A stretch of 32,520 bases of DNA from Methylobacterium sp. E-066 (GTDB lineage: Bacteria > Pseudomonadota > Alphaproteobacteria > Rhizobiales > Beijerinckiaceae): NCBI RefSeq assembly GCF_022829635.1, contig NZ_JAKSYO010000185.1, positions 1 through 32,520 on the forward strand, written 5' to 3'. Of this stretch, positions 22,574 to 31,872 are shown one piece after another. A program made the position numbers and the translations under genes. Position 1 is the first letter of the stretch; every line of letters begins with the position of its first letter. The notes under the pieces are model-generated. The model did no database searches and was not told where the DNA came from. It saw only the letters and a program-made list of their open reading frames with translations.

Positions 22574-22671
22574 AAACCGCGATTTTTTAAGGGCGAGCGG
22601 CACGCGGCGAGACCGCAAAGCCGCGCTCGCCGCCGTCGCAGGGCCCGGGGTCGAGGGCTCCGGAGATCACC

Positions 22672-23997
22672 ATGAACGCCCTCGACCAGCTCGCCCTCGC
22701 CCTGGAGGACCGGGACGACCATCCCGTGATCCGGGTCGGCGGCTCGGTGAGCGAGATCGGCTTCGGCCATTGCCGCATCAAGATCACCCTGCCCCTGCTG
22801 AAGCTCGGCGACCGCATGCGGATCGAGGCGGAGGACCAGCGGATCGACGGCGAAGTGGTCCGGATCGACGGCGACGGCGTGATCCTCAAGCCGTTCGACA
22901 CCCGGATCGAGGCCGGTCTTGGATCCCTGGCCTATCGCGTGACGGCGACCGATCCCCGGCCGTGCGAGGCCTGGAAGGGCCGGGTCATCGACGCCCTCGG
23001 CCGGCCGATCGACGGGGCGGGCGATCTGCCGAAGGGCACACAGGCGATGCCGCTCGACGCCAGCCCGCCGCCGGCGATGCGCCGGTCCCGGGTCGACCAG
23101 CCGCTGAAGACCGGCGTGAAGGCGCTCGATCTGTTCACGCCCCTCTGCGCGGCGCAGCGCATCGGCATCTTCGCCGGGTCGGGCGTCGGCAAGTCGACGC
23201 TGCTGTCGATGCTGGCCCGGTGCTCGGGGTTCGACACCGTGGTCGTCGCCCTGGTCGGCGAGCGCGGGCGCGAGGTCCGGGAGTTCCTGGAGGGGCCGAT
23301 CCAGGAGAGCCGGGCCCGCGCGGTCGTGGTCGTCGCCACGGGGGACGAGAGCCCGATGATGCGCCGGCAGGCACCGAAGCTGGCCTTCGCGGTCGCCGAA
23401 TATTTTCGCGACCAGGGCCAGTCGGTTCTGCTCGTGCTCGATTCGGTGACGCGCTTCGCCCACGCCGCCCGGGACGTGGCCCTGGCGGCCGGCGAGCCGC
23501 CGGTGGCGCGGGGCTATCCCCCGAGCGTGTTCGGCGATCTCCCGCGCCTGCTGGAGCGGGCCGGGCCGGGCCTCGAGGGCGCCGGCACGATCACCGGCAT
23601 CTTCTCGGTGCTGATCGACGGCGACGACCACAACGATCCCGTGGCCGACAGCATCCGCGGCACCCTCGACGGCCACGTCGTCCTGGACCGGGCCATCGCC
23701 GACCAGGGCCGCTACCCGGCGATCAACCTGCTCGGCTCGATCTCCCGCCTCGCCGACCTGGTCTGGACGCCGCAGCAGCGCGAGCTCGTGCGCACGCTCA
23801 AGAGCCTGATCGCCCGGTTCGAGGATTCCCGGGACCTGCGCCTGATGGGCGGCTACCAGGCCGGGACCGATCCGGAGCTCGACCAGGCCGTGGCCCTGGT
23901 CCCGAAGATCTACGCCGCCCTGCGGCAGGACCCGAGCGACCCGCAGAGCCTCGACGCCTTCCTGGATCTCGCGAACGCACTGCGGGCGGGGGGATGA
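22672..23997 (+). CDS. fliI: Flagellar type III export ATPase FliI
   Basis: 441 aa. It is a cytosolic hexameric ATPase that feeds substrates to the FlhA/FlhB gate. An N-terminal F1-alpha/beta-like barrel covers residues 1-90. Walker A AGSGVGKST at 168-176 (K174), the catalytic GERGRE at 196-201, Walker B VLLVLD at 252-257, and the conserved RGYPPSVFGDLPRLLERAG stretch are all intact. The C-terminus (GGYQAGTDPELDQAVALVPK) is helical. GGAG lies before ATG 22672. FliH, its partner, is not next to it. The 231-bp spacer behind flgF carries repeats, so fliI may have its own promoter there. Confidence 0.96.
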   Translation: MNALDQLALALEDRDDHPVIRVGGSVSEIGFGHCRIKITLPLLKLGDRMRIEAEDQRIDGEVVRIDGDGVILKPFDTRIEAGLGSLAYRVTATDPRPCEAWKGRVIDALGRPIDGAGDLPKGTQAMPLDASPPPAMRRSRVDQPLKTGVKALDLFTPLCAAQRIGIFAGSGVGKSTLLSMLARCSGFDTVVVALVGERGREVREFLEGPIQESRARAVVVVATGDESPMMRRQAPKLAFAVAEYFRDQGQSVLLVLDSVTRFAHAARDVALAAGEPPVARGYPPSVFGDLPRLLERAGPGLEGAGTITGIFSVLIDGDDHNDPVADSIRGTLDGHVVLDRAIADQGRYPAINLLGSISRLADLVWTPQQRELVRTLKSLIARFEDSRDLRLMGGYQAGTDPELDQAVALVPKIYAALRQDPSDPQSLDAFLDLANALRAGG

Positions 23998-24093
23998 GGC
24001 GCGCCGGCATCACGAATGGCGCGCCGAAAGCTTCACGCAAGCGACTCCTGATCTGAAGTCCTGCAACGTCGTCCAACAACGGAGATTCGCGTC

Positions 24094-25305
24094 ATGGGTC
24101 TGTATGGTGTGCTCAACAGCGGTGTCTCTGGGATGAACGCCCAGTCCAACCGGCTCGGCGTCGTTGCGGACAACATCCAGAACCAGAACACGGTCGGCTA
24201 TAAGCGCGGCTCGACGCAATTCTCATCGCTCCTGACCGAGTCCGGCAGCGGATCCTACGATTCCGGTAGCGTGACTACGGTCGTGCGGCACGACATCAGC
24301 AGCAAATCTAACATGACTGCGACGACGAGCGCTTCGGATGTCGCGATCAGCGGCAACGGCTTCTTCGTCGTCAAGGATGCGGGCGGCAAGTCAGCGCTCA
24401 CGCGCGCTGGGAATTTCGTCATCGATGCGAAGACGGGCGACCTGGTGAACGCCGCGGGCATGCATCTACAAGGCTACAGCCTGGCTTCGGGCACCCCGAT
24501 CCTCTCGATGAACAGCTTCAACGGGCTGGCGCCGGTCAACCTCGCCTCGATGGGCATGCAAGCCCATCCAAGCACGGCAGGGCGCATCACCACGGGCAAC
24601 CTCAACAGCAACGCAGAAAATAAAGGCGGCGCTCCAAGCCCCACCAACTATACGTCGGCGACGAGTTTCGTCACCTATGACAACCTTGGGAACCCGTTTC
24701 AGGCCGACCTGTATCTCGTGAAGAATTCAGACGGAAACTGGCAGGCTGCAGCCTACAATCACGCCACCAAAACTCTTATCCCGGGGACGACGACACCCCT
24801 GACATTCGACACGTTCGGCAAATTATCAAATACGGCGACAATGAGCTTCACCGTCCCCAATGGTCAGCCGTTCAAGCTGGACTTCGCGAACCTGACACAG
24901 ATGGCTGGCGATTTTACATTTCAAGGTCGGGTGGATGGGAACAAGCCGCAAATCGTCGATCATGCGGCGATCGACACGGATGGCACGGTCTACGCGGTCT
25001 ATCAGGACGGCCAGACGGCCGCCGCATTCCGCATCCCGCTCGCGACCGTGGCGAGCCCGGACAACCTGACCCCGCGCTCGGGCAACGTCTTTGAAGTCAC
25101 CACCGGATCGGGCGACCCGGAAATCAATTTCGCCAATGTCGGCGGGCGCGGATCGATTGAGTCGCATTCGCTCGAGGATTCGAACGTCGACTTGGGCAAT
25201 GAGTTGGCCACAATGATCGAGTCGCAGACCGGATACGGCGCCAACTCGAAGGTGTTCCAGACCGGTACCGAGATGCTCGAGACCCTCGTGAACCTGAAGC
25301 GCTGA
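24094..25305 (+). CDS. flgE: Flagellar hook protein FlgE
   Basis: 403 aa, short but normal for alphaproteobacteria. It polymerises into the hook outside the cell. Start MGLYGVLNSGVSGMNAQSNR, then ADNIQNQNTVGYKRGSTQF, the rod/hook N-terminal signature. The inner domains (DVAISGNGFFVVKDAGG, then YDNLGNPFQADLYLVKNSDG) are typical FlgE D1/D2 sequence. The C-terminal coiled-coil half is NVDLGNELATMIESQTGYGA, NSKVFQTGTEMLETLVNLKR. It begins 97 nt after fliI and is followed closely by flgK. It is richer in Ser/Thr/Asn and less G/C-biased than fliI, as expected for an exposed structural protein. Confidence 0.96.
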   Translation: MGLYGVLNSGVSGMNAQSNRLGVVADNIQNQNTVGYKRGSTQFSSLLTESGSGSYDSGSVTTVVRHDISSKSNMTATTSASDVAISGNGFFVVKDAGGKSALTRAGNFVIDAKTGDLVNAAGMHLQGYSLASGTPILSMNSFNGLAPVNLASMGMQAHPSTAGRITTGNLNSNAENKGGAPSPTNYTSATSFVTYDNLGNPFQADLYLVKNSDGNWQAAAYNHATKTLIPGTTTPLTFDTFGKLSNTATMSFTVPNGQPFKLDFANLTQMAGDFTFQGRVDGNKPQIVDHAAIDTDGTVYAVYQDGQTAAAFRIPLATVASPDNLTPRSGNVFEVTTGSGDPEINFANVGGRGSIESHSLEDSNVDLGNELATMIESQTGYGANSKVFQTGTEMLETLVNLKR

Positions 25306-25328
25306 CGATCGGCTGAAGGAGACCGGGG

Positions 25329-26768
25329 ATGAGTCTTTCCGTTGCCATGAAGGCGGCGCGCGGCGCCTTGCAGGCGAACGCGACCGCTACGGGCGTGGTG
25401 TCGCGCAACATCGCGGGCGTCAACGATCCAGCCTATTCGCGCAAGATCGCGTCGCTGATCACCACGGACGGGCCGGTCCGGGTCGTGGTCAGCCGCGCCA
25501 GCGACACGCTGCTGTTCGATAAAACGCTCCACAGCACGTCGGAACTCGCCGGCCGGACGGAAATTCTCAAGGGTCTCACCAGCCTGGAGGACACGGTCGG
25601 CGACACGGCGGAGGGCCGCTCCGTCTCCGCAAAGATCAGTGCCGTGAAGGTGGCGCTCGCGAACGCCGCGAACCAACCCAACGACCTCAATCTGGCTAAG
25701 GCTGCCGTCGCGGCCGCGAAGGATCTGGCACGGACCCTGAACCAGGCGAGCGCGACGATCCAGAAGACGCGCCTCACCGCAGACCAGGACATCGCCAAAT
25801 CCGTCGGAACGATCAACGATCTGCTTGGGCAGTTCGACAAGGCCAACAAGGCCGTGGTGTTCGGGACGGCATCCGGGGCCGACATCAGCGACGCCCTCGA
25901 CAACCGCGACAAGATCCTGGCGCAACTGTCCCAGGAGATCGGCATCCATACGACCGTCCGAGACGGCAACGACATGGCGATCTACGCCGACAACGGCGCG
26001 CCGCTCTTCGACCGCCTCGCCCGGCCAGTGACCTTCGCATCGAATTCGACCTTCACCGCCAGCACCGTGGGCAGCGCGGTCTTGATCGACGGTATCCCGG
26101 TGACCGGCAACAGCTCCATGATGCCGCTCCAGTCCGGACGCATCGTCGGGTTGATGACGGTGCGCGACGAGGCCGCCGTTACCTATCAGAAGCAGCTCGA
26201 CGCGATTTCCGTCGGCTTGATCAACGCCTTCGCCGAGGTTGACAAGACGTCCTCGACTGGAGCGGGCCTGGCAGGCTTGTTCACCTATCCCGGCGGCTCG
26301 ACCGTCGGGGTGGCGGGCTCCATTCAGGTCAATGCCAAGGCGGATCCGGAGCAGGGCGGCAATCCGTTCACCCTGCGCGACGGCGGCATGAACCCGGGTA
26401 CGCAGTACACATACAACACCACCAACGCCGCCTCATTTTCCGACCACCTGCGGGCGCTGCAATCCGCGCTCGACGCGGCGCGGCCCTTCACATCGGACAC
26501 GGAACTCCCGGCTTCGGCTTCGCTGCTGACCGCCGCCGGTGCGTCGGCAAGTTGGTTGGAGGCGACCCGCAAGGGAGCCTCGAAGCGGGTCGATGACGAA
26601 TCGGCCTTCCTGGACACGGCCTCGACCGCGCTCTCCAACGCGACGGGGGTGAACCGCGACGAAGAGGTCGCGAAGATGCTCGAGCTCGAAAAGTCCTATG
26701 CGGCGTCTGCCAAGCTCCTCGCGACGGTCAACGCGATGCTGCAGACCCTTCTCGATGCCGTGAGGTAG
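25329..26768 (+). CDS. flgK: Hook-filament junction protein FlgK (HAP1)
   Basis: 479 aa. It caps the hook as the first junction ring and connects to the filament. The N-terminus is SLSVAMKAARGALQANATAT, GVVSRNIAGVNDPAYSRKIA, the flagellin-like D0 helix. The C-terminus TGVNRDEEVAKMLELEKSYA, ASAKLLATVNAMLQTLLDAV is the matching D0 helix found in FlgK. The middle is variable. GAAGGAG precedes ATG 25329 and the gap to flgE is 23 nt. flgL starts 4 nt after its stop, so the two junction proteins are made together. Confidence 0.93.
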   Translation: MSLSVAMKAARGALQANATATGVVSRNIAGVNDPAYSRKIASLITTDGPVRVVVSRASDTLLFDKTLHSTSELAGRTEILKGLTSLEDTVGDTAEGRSVSAKISAVKVALANAANQPNDLNLAKAAVAAAKDLARTLNQASATIQKTRLTADQDIAKSVGTINDLLGQFDKANKAVVFGTASGADISDALDNRDKILAQLSQEIGIHTTVRDGNDMAIYADNGAPLFDRLARPVTFASNSTFTASTVGSAVLIDGIPVTGNSSMMPLQSGRIVGLMTVRDEAAVTYQKQLDAISVGLINAFAEVDKTSSTGAGLAGLFTYPGGSTVGVAGSIQVNAKADPEQGGNPFTLRDGGMNPGTQYTYNTTNAASFSDHLRALQSALDAARPFTSDTELPASASLLTAAGASASWLEATRKGASKRVDDESAFLDTASTALSNATGVNRDEEVAKMLELEKSYAASAKLLATVNAMLQTLLDAVR

Positions 26769-26772
26769 CGTC

Positions 26773-27825
26773 ATGAAAGCCAGCTTCATCTCCACGGCGA
26801 CGCTGTTGAACACCACGCGCTCGGATATGGCCCGTTTGCAGGCGGGCATCGCCAAGGCGAACATCGAGCTCGACAAGGGTCGCTATGCCGATGTCGGCCT
26901 TGAACTCGGATACAAGATCGGGACCACCCTCGATCTTCGGCAACAATTGGACGACTCGATCGCCCAGAAGCAAAGCAACGATCTGACAAGTGTTCGCCTG
27001 GCCACCAGTCAGAGCGCGCTCACTCAGATTCGCTCGGATGGCGAGGCCTTTCTCGCCCTCGTCGCGCCCGGGAGGCTAAGCGACGGGAGCGCGAGCGTGG
27101 TCACCCAAGCGGCATCGGCGAAGCTCGCGGCGTTCGTCGCGCAGATGAACACATCGACGTCAGGCCAGTTCGTGTTCGGCGGGATCAATACGGAGCAGCG
27201 TCCGCTCAACGCTTATGAAACGTCACCGCAATCGGCCGCCAAGGCGGCCTTCGCGAAGGCCTTCCAGGATAAGTTCGGTTTCGCACCGGGCACTCAGCCG
27301 GGCGCGGCCCAAATCACCGCGACGCAAATGCAGAGCTTCCTCGACAACGAGGCCACCGCTTTGTTTGCCGACCCACTATGGGGCAAGAACTGGTCTACCG
27401 CCTCTGACACCAACATCCGCACCGAGATCGGGCCCAACGAGATCGCGACGACGTCGACCAGCGCCAACGCCCAAGCCTTTCGGCAATTGGCGATGCTGTA
27501 CACGCTGGGGTCCGATATCGGTCTGGGCAGCCTGTCTTCGGCAACCCAGGACGTCGTGTACAACAAGATGCGCAGCATCGCCGGTCAGGCCACGCTCGGG
27601 GTCACGACGATCCAGGCCGATCTCGGTACCGTGGAGGCCAGGCTCACGACCTTGGGCAATGCCCATGAAGCACGGAAGACGATCCTGACGGGGGGCTTCA
27701 ATTCCCTCGAAGGCGTGGACGCGGCGGAAGCCAAGACGCGCCTCGATGGTCTGACGACCCAGCTCCAGATCTCGTATTCTTTGACCAGCCAGATGAAGAA
27801 ACTCAGTCTGATGGATTACGTCTGA
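26773..27825 (+). CDS. flgL: Hook-filament junction protein FlgL (HAP3)
   Basis: 350 aa, the second junction ring. It starts KASFISTATLLNTTRSDMAR, LQAGIAKANIELDKGRYADV, the flagellin-like N-terminal helix (FlgL family: S-T-x-x-L-x-x-x-R-x-x-x-L-x-x-x-Q/A). The middle, TSTSGQFVFGGINTEQRPLN, is diagnostic of FlgL/flagellin fold. The C-terminal helix is ISYSLTSQMKKLSLMDYV. It lies between flgK (4-nt gap) and flaF, matching Rhizobiales order. Codon bias is weaker than in export genes. Confidence 0.92.
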   Translation: MKASFISTATLLNTTRSDMARLQAGIAKANIELDKGRYADVGLELGYKIGTTLDLRQQLDDSIAQKQSNDLTSVRLATSQSALTQIRSDGEAFLALVAPGRLSDGSASVVTQAASAKLAAFVAQMNTSTSGQFVFGGINTEQRPLNAYETSPQSAAKAAFAKAFQDKFGFAPGTQPGAAQITATQMQSFLDNEATALFADPLWGKNWSTASDTNIRTEIGPNEIATTSTSANAQAFRQLAMLYTLGSDIGLGSLSSATQDVVYNKMRSIAGQATLGVTTIQADLGTVEARLTTLGNAHEARKTILTGGFNSLEGVDAAEAKTRLDGLTTQLQISYSLTSQMKKLSLMDYV

Positions 27826-27922
27826 TCCGGCGTCGAGACTTTATCTGCGGTCAACGACCGCGACGGCCATGAACACGATTACCGGGGTCGGTCTTCCTTC
27901 CCACGCAAGAGGCAAATCTGCG

Positions 27923-28270
27923 ATGTACGGCGCGTCTTACGCGGAAATCATGGAAGACTCGCCCTCCCTGGCTCGGGAGCGCGAGCGCGAGGCCTTCGAC
28001 CGGGCCATCGATCTGATGAAGCGCGCGGAGGCACCGGAGGCGCCGTTTGAGGCGCGGGCCGAAGCCGTCAGCTTCGTGCAGCGCCTCTGGAGCCTGCTCA
28101 TCGACGATCTCGTGAAACCCGAGAACGAACTGGCTACCCAGTTGCGCGCGGACCTGATCTCGATCGGTCTCTGGAACATGAGCCAGACCGACCAGATCAT
28201 CCGCGGCGATGCGTCCAGTTTCGAGAGCCTGATCTACGTCAACACGATGATCCGCGACGGTCTGAAATGA
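27923..28270 (+). CDS. flaF: Flagellar biosynthesis regulator FlaF
   Basis: 115 aa from ATG 27923, where FlaF homologues begin (MYGASYAEIMED); the frame is open to 27869 but the extension does not belong to the family. AGAGG lies upstream. The body (EREREAFDRAIDLMKRAEAP, SFVQRLWSLLIDDLVKPENE, LRADLISIGLWNMSQTDQII) is the all-helical FlaF fold. In Caulobacter and rhizobia FlaF promotes flagellin synthesis and export opposite to FlbT. The stop overlaps the flbT start (ATGA), so the two regulators are coupled. No flagellin gene is in the window. Confidence 0.93.
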   Translation: MYGASYAEIMEDSPSLAREREREAFDRAIDLMKRAEAPEAPFEARAEAVSFVQRLWSLLIDDLVKPENELATQLRADLISIGLWNMSQTDQIIRGDASSFESLIYVNTMIRDGLK

Positions 28271-28719
28271 GCCGCTCCATCAATCTCAGCTTGCGTGGGC
28301 GCGAGCGGATCTTCATCAACGGCGCCGTCCTGCGGGTCGACCGCAAGGTGACGATCGAGCTGCTCAACGACGCCACCTTCCTGCTGGAAGCCCATGTCCT
28401 GCAAGCCGAGGAGGCGACCACGCCGATCCGGCAACTCTACTTCATCGCGCAGGCGATGCTGATCGATCCCAAGAACGCGGAGCGGGTCCGGGCGGCCTAC
28501 GACGCGGTGGAATGGACCTATCTCGACCGCGGCCCCGCCCCGAGCATCGTGGCCGCGCTCGCGACGGCGCGAAGCTTTCTCGATGCCGGGCGCGCCTTCG
28601 ACGGCCTGCGCATCCTGCGCGGGCTGTTCGAGCCGGACGACGCCCACCGCGCCCGTTTGGTCACCGATCTTTCCAATCCGGGTGCCTTCGGGCGCCCAGG
28701 GGCCGCCAATCCCGTATGA
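28267..28719 (+). CDS. flbT: Flagellin mRNA repressor FlbT
   Basis: 150 aa, normal length. FlbT binds flagellin mRNA and limits its translation until the hook is finished (established in Caulobacter). The start (SRSINLSLRGRERIFINGAV, LRVDRKVTIELLNDATFLLE) is the beta-rich part, and the following helices (TTPIRQLYFIAQAMLIDPKN, ALATARSFLDAGRAFDGLRI) are conserved. ATG 28267 overlaps the flaF stop codon. flgD starts 14 nt after it with its own strong ribosome site. Confidence 0.94.
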   Translation: MSRSINLSLRGRERIFINGAVLRVDRKVTIELLNDATFLLEAHVLQAEEATTPIRQLYFIAQAMLIDPKNAERVRAAYDAVEWTYLDRGPAPSIVAALATARSFLDAGRAFDGLRILRGLFEPDDAHRARLVTDLSNPGAFGRPGAANPV

Positions 28720-28732
28720 CGGAGGCAGAATC

Positions 28733-29155
28733 ATGAGCGTGCCAGTCACCAACACCGCCAATACGTCGGCCACCGACGCGGCCTTGAAGGCCCAGGCCGC
28801 GAAGAAGAAGGCGGAGAGTTCGACGACGGTGAACTACGACAACTTCCTCCGCCTTCTCCTCGCGCAGATGAAGAACCAGGATCCGACCGCTCCGATGAAG
28901 TCGACGGAGTATATGGGTCAGCTGGCTACGTTCTCGCAGGTCGAGCAGAGCGTCAACGCGAACAGCAAACTCGATTCGCTCCTCAAGTCCACGACCCTGA
29001 CGCAGGCTCAAGGGCTTGTCGGCCGCACCATCACCTCTGCGGATGATAAGATCAGCGGAAAGGTGACCTCGGTCCAGGTCACCGACACCGGTGTTGTCGC
29101 GCATCTCAACACCGGCGACGACATCCCGTACGGGTCCGGTCTGAAAATCTCCTGA
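28733..29155 (+). CDS. flgD: Flagellar hook capping protein FlgD
   Basis: 140 aa from ATG 28733 with GGAGG 7 nt upstream. It forms the scaffold cap at the growing hook tip. It contains the N-terminal FlgD motif NYDNFLRLLLAQMKNQDPTA, PMKSTEYMGQLATFSQVEQS, and a short C-terminal part (LVGRTITSADDKISGKVTSV, AHLNTGDDIP). Compared with gammaproteobacterial FlgD (about 230 aa) it lacks the long Ig-like C-terminal domain, which is usual in Rhizobiales. It lies directly downstream of flbT. Confidence 0.93.
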   Translation: MSVPVTNTANTSATDAALKAQAAKKKAESSTTVNYDNFLRLLLAQMKNQDPTAPMKSTEYMGQLATFSQVEQSVNANSKLDSLLKSTTLTQAQGLVGRTITSADDKISGKVTSVQVTDTGVVAHLNTGDDIPYGSGLKIS

Positions 29156-29371
29156 CGCCGTCGTTGCGGCGTTCGGGTCTGCGGAGACGCCCGGTTCTCA
29201 CGGCGTGGAGCAGATCCGCGCGGTGCGGACGCGGCGCGGGCCGCCCCCGACGGTGCGAGCGTCCGTCCGGGCTGACGCGGCGCAGCCCCGGTCTCCCATC
29301 ATCGCGCATCCCGCCCCTCGGCAGGCGTCGCCAATTCCAGGACCCTTGACCGTGATTTCAAGTCGAGCCCC

Positions 29372-29638
29372 ATGAACGAAGTCGACGCGCTCGAACTCAC
29401 CCGCACCGCGATCTGGACGATCATCGTCGCCTCCGGGCCTTCGGTCGCGGCCGCGATGGTCGTCGGCACCCTGATCGCGCTCTTCCAGGCGCTCACCCAG
29501 ATCCAGGAAGTCACCCTCACGTTCGTCCCGAAGATCGTCGTCACGTTGCTCGTGATGATCGCGACCGGCTCCTTCGTCGGCGGCCAGATCTACAGCTTCA
29601 CCGAGCTGGTCTACGGCAAGATCATCTCCGGATTCTGA
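29372..29638 (+). CDS. fliQ: Flagellar export gate protein FliQ
   Basis: 88 aa, exact family length. It is an inner-membrane subunit of the FliPQR export core. Two hydrophobic hairpin helices: AIWTIIVASGPSVAAAMVVG (residues about 13-32) and LTFVPKIVVTLLVMIATGSF (about 49-68), joined by the conserved TLIALFQALTQIQEVTL. It is separated from flgD by 216 bp of G/C-rich spacer without a gene. flhA and fliR follow on the same strand. FliP is not in the window. Confidence 0.95.
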   Translation: MNEVDALELTRTAIWTIIVASGPSVAAAMVVGTLIALFQALTQIQEVTLTFVPKIVVTLLVMIATGSFVGGQIYSFTELVYGKIISGF

Positions 29639-29781
29639 GAAGCTCCCGGTCCGTGGCGGCCGGCACACGACCTTGAGATTTCGGCCCCCGGCAGGGGCAC
29701 GCCGGGCGACACCGCCACCCGCGCAATCCAGGCGCAAGCTTGGTGCTCCAGAACGGAGGCGGGCACGGAGGGGTTGAACGC

Positions 29782-31872
29782 GTGGCAGCGGCCGTAGAAG
29801 CTTTCACGCCGGAGCGCAAAGTTCGGCGCGATATCTGGTTCGCGGTCGGGATCATCGCCATCCTGGCGGTGCTGTTCCTGCCCGTGCCAGCGATCCTGAT
29901 CGATATCGGGCTGGCCTTCTCGATCGCGCTGTCCGTGCTGATCCTGATGGTGGCGCTCTGGATCCAGAAGCCCCTGGAATTCTCGTCCTTCCCGACGATC
30001 CTGCTGATCGCGACGCTCCTGCGCCTGGCGCTCGGCATCGCGACGACCCGCCTGATCCTCGCCAACGGCGATGCCGGGGTCGACGCGGCCGGCCACGTGA
30101 TCCAGGGCTTCTCGCAATTCGTCATGAGCGGCGATTTCGTGATCGGCCTCGTGGTCTTCGCGATCCTGATCACGGTGAATTTTTTGGTGATCACCAAGGG
30201 GACGACCCGCATCGCCGAGGTCGGCGCGCGCTTCACCCTGGACGCGATCCCGGGCAAGCAGATGGCGATCGACGCGGATCTCTCCGCCGGGCTGATCGAC
30301 GACAAGCAGGCCCAGCAGCGTCGGCGCGAGCTCGAGGAGGAGAGCGCGTTCTTCGGCTCCATGGACGGCGCCTCGAAATTCGTGCGCGGCGAGGCGGTGG
30401 CCAGCCTGATCACCATCGCGGTCAACATCTTCGGCGGGATCATCATCGGCGTCACCCGCCACGGCCTGCCGCTCGCCACCGCGGCCGACGTCTTCACCAA
30501 ACTCTCGGTCGGGGACGGCCTCGTCTCGCAGATCCCGGCGCTGATCGTGTCGCTGGCTGCGGGCCTGCTGGTCTCGAAGGGCGGCACGCGGGGGACGGCG
30601 GAGCAGGCGGTGCTCGGCCAGCTCAGCGCCTATCCGCGGGCGCTGTTCGTCGCCTCCGGGCTGATGATGCTGTTCGCGATCATGCCCGGGATGCCGTTCG
30701 TGCCGTTCGCCGGCCTCGGCATCCTGATGAGCACCGTCGCGTACCTGATCCCCCGCCGCCTCGCGGAAGCGCAGTCGAAGGTCGCGGCCCAAGCGAAGGC
30801 CGAGGAAAATCAGAAGCTGCTGGCGCAGCGCGAGAGCGAATCCGTGAAGGACTCGCTCAAGACGGCGGAGATCGAGCTGCGGCTCGGCAAGCACCTCGCG
30901 GTGCAGATGCTGGGCGCGCAGGGCGAGCTGGCTCAGCGGGTCGGGCGGATGCGCCGGAAATTCGCGCAGCAATACGGGTTCGTGGTTCCGGACATCAAGC
31001 TGGTCGAATCCGTCACCGTCCCCAGCAAGACCTACGAGATCGCGATCCACGGCACCGTCATCGCCGCGCAGCAGGTGCGCCCGGGCGAGGTCCTGATCGT
31101 CGTGGGCGACGGCCCGATGCCGAGCCTGATCGGCGAGGAGGTGCACGAGCCGGCCTTCGGCATGAAGGCGGTCTGGGTGCCGGAGGCCTACGCCCAGGAG
31201 GCGCGCCGCGAGGGCTTCAGCCCGATCGACTGGCATTCGGTGATGCTGACCCATGTCAGCGAGGTCATCCGCAACAACCTGCCGCAGCTCCTGTCCTACA
31301 AGGACCTGCGGATGCTGATCGATCGGCTCGATCCGGAATACAAGCGCCTGGTCGAGGACATCTGCCCGTCGCAGATCTCGTATTCGGGCCTGCAGGCCGT
31401 GCTCAAGCTGCTGCTGGCGGAGCGAGTCTCGATCCGGAACCTGCACCTGATCATCGAGGCCATCGCCGAGATCGTGCCCCATGCCCGCCGCGCCGAGCAG
31501 ATCGCCGAGCATGTCCGGCTGCGGATCGCGCAGCAGATCTGCGGCGACCTCGCCGAGAACGGCACCCTCAACGTGCTGCGGCTGGGCAGCCGCTGGGACC
31601 TCACCTTCCACCAGGGGCTCAAGCGCGATTCCAAGGGTGACGTGTACGAGGTCGATATCGATCCGCGCCTGATCGAGCAGTTCGGCGTCGAGGCCTCGGA
31701 GGCGATCCGGGCCCATATGAAGTCGACTCACAAATTCGCCCTGGTCACCGCCCCGGAGGTCCGCAGCTACGTGCGGATGATCATCGAACGCATCTTCCCG
31801 ACCGTCGCGGTGCTGTCCCATGTCGAGATCGCCCGCGGCGTCGAGATCCGGTCGCTCGGCACCATCTCGTGA
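29782..31872 (+). CDS. flhA: Flagellar export gate protein FlhA
   Basis: 696 aa from GTG 29782 (GGAGGGG about 9 nt upstream); the frame is open to 29740 but this start gives the family length. FlhA is the large gate subunit that receives chaperone-substrate complexes and uses the proton gradient. Eight transmembrane helices fill residues 1-330, with the family signature RLALGIATTRLILANGDAG. The cytosolic ring domain contains SVTVPSKTYEIAIHGTVIAA, PSQISYSGLQAVLKLLLAER and VSIRNLHLIIEAIAEI, the FHIPEP-family landmarks. The stop overlaps the fliR GTG start (GTGA). Confidence 0.97.
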   Translation: MAAAVEAFTPERKVRRDIWFAVGIIAILAVLFLPVPAILIDIGLAFSIALSVLILMVALWIQKPLEFSSFPTILLIATLLRLALGIATTRLILANGDAGVDAAGHVIQGFSQFVMSGDFVIGLVVFAILITVNFLVITKGTTRIAEVGARFTLDAIPGKQMAIDADLSAGLIDDKQAQQRRRELEEESAFFGSMDGASKFVRGEAVASLITIAVNIFGGIIIGVTRHGLPLATAADVFTKLSVGDGLVSQIPALIVSLAAGLLVSKGGTRGTAEQAVLGQLSAYPRALFVASGLMMLFAIMPGMPFVPFAGLGILMSTVAYLIPRRLAEAQSKVAAQAKAEENQKLLAQRESESVKDSLKTAEIELRLGKHLAVQMLGAQGELAQRVGRMRRKFAQQYGFVVPDIKLVESVTVPSKTYEIAIHGTVIAAQQVRPGEVLIVVGDGPMPSLIGEEVHEPAFGMKAVWVPEAYAQEARREGFSPIDWHSVMLTHVSEVIRNNLPQLLSYKDLRMLIDRLDPEYKRLVEDICPSQISYSGLQAVLKLLLAERVSIRNLHLIIEAIAEIVPHARRAEQIAEHVRLRIAQQICGDLAENGTLNVLRLGSRWDLTFHQGLKRDSKGDVYEVDIDPRLIEQFGVEASEAIRAHMKSTHKFALVTAPEVRSYVRMIIERIFPTVAVLSHVEIARGVEIRSLGTIS

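Noticed and set aside
29611..31821. 736-codon minus-strand frame across flhA
   Set aside because: Antisense shadow of flhA; rich in Asp/Arg/His/Gln with no recognisable fold and no ribosome site.
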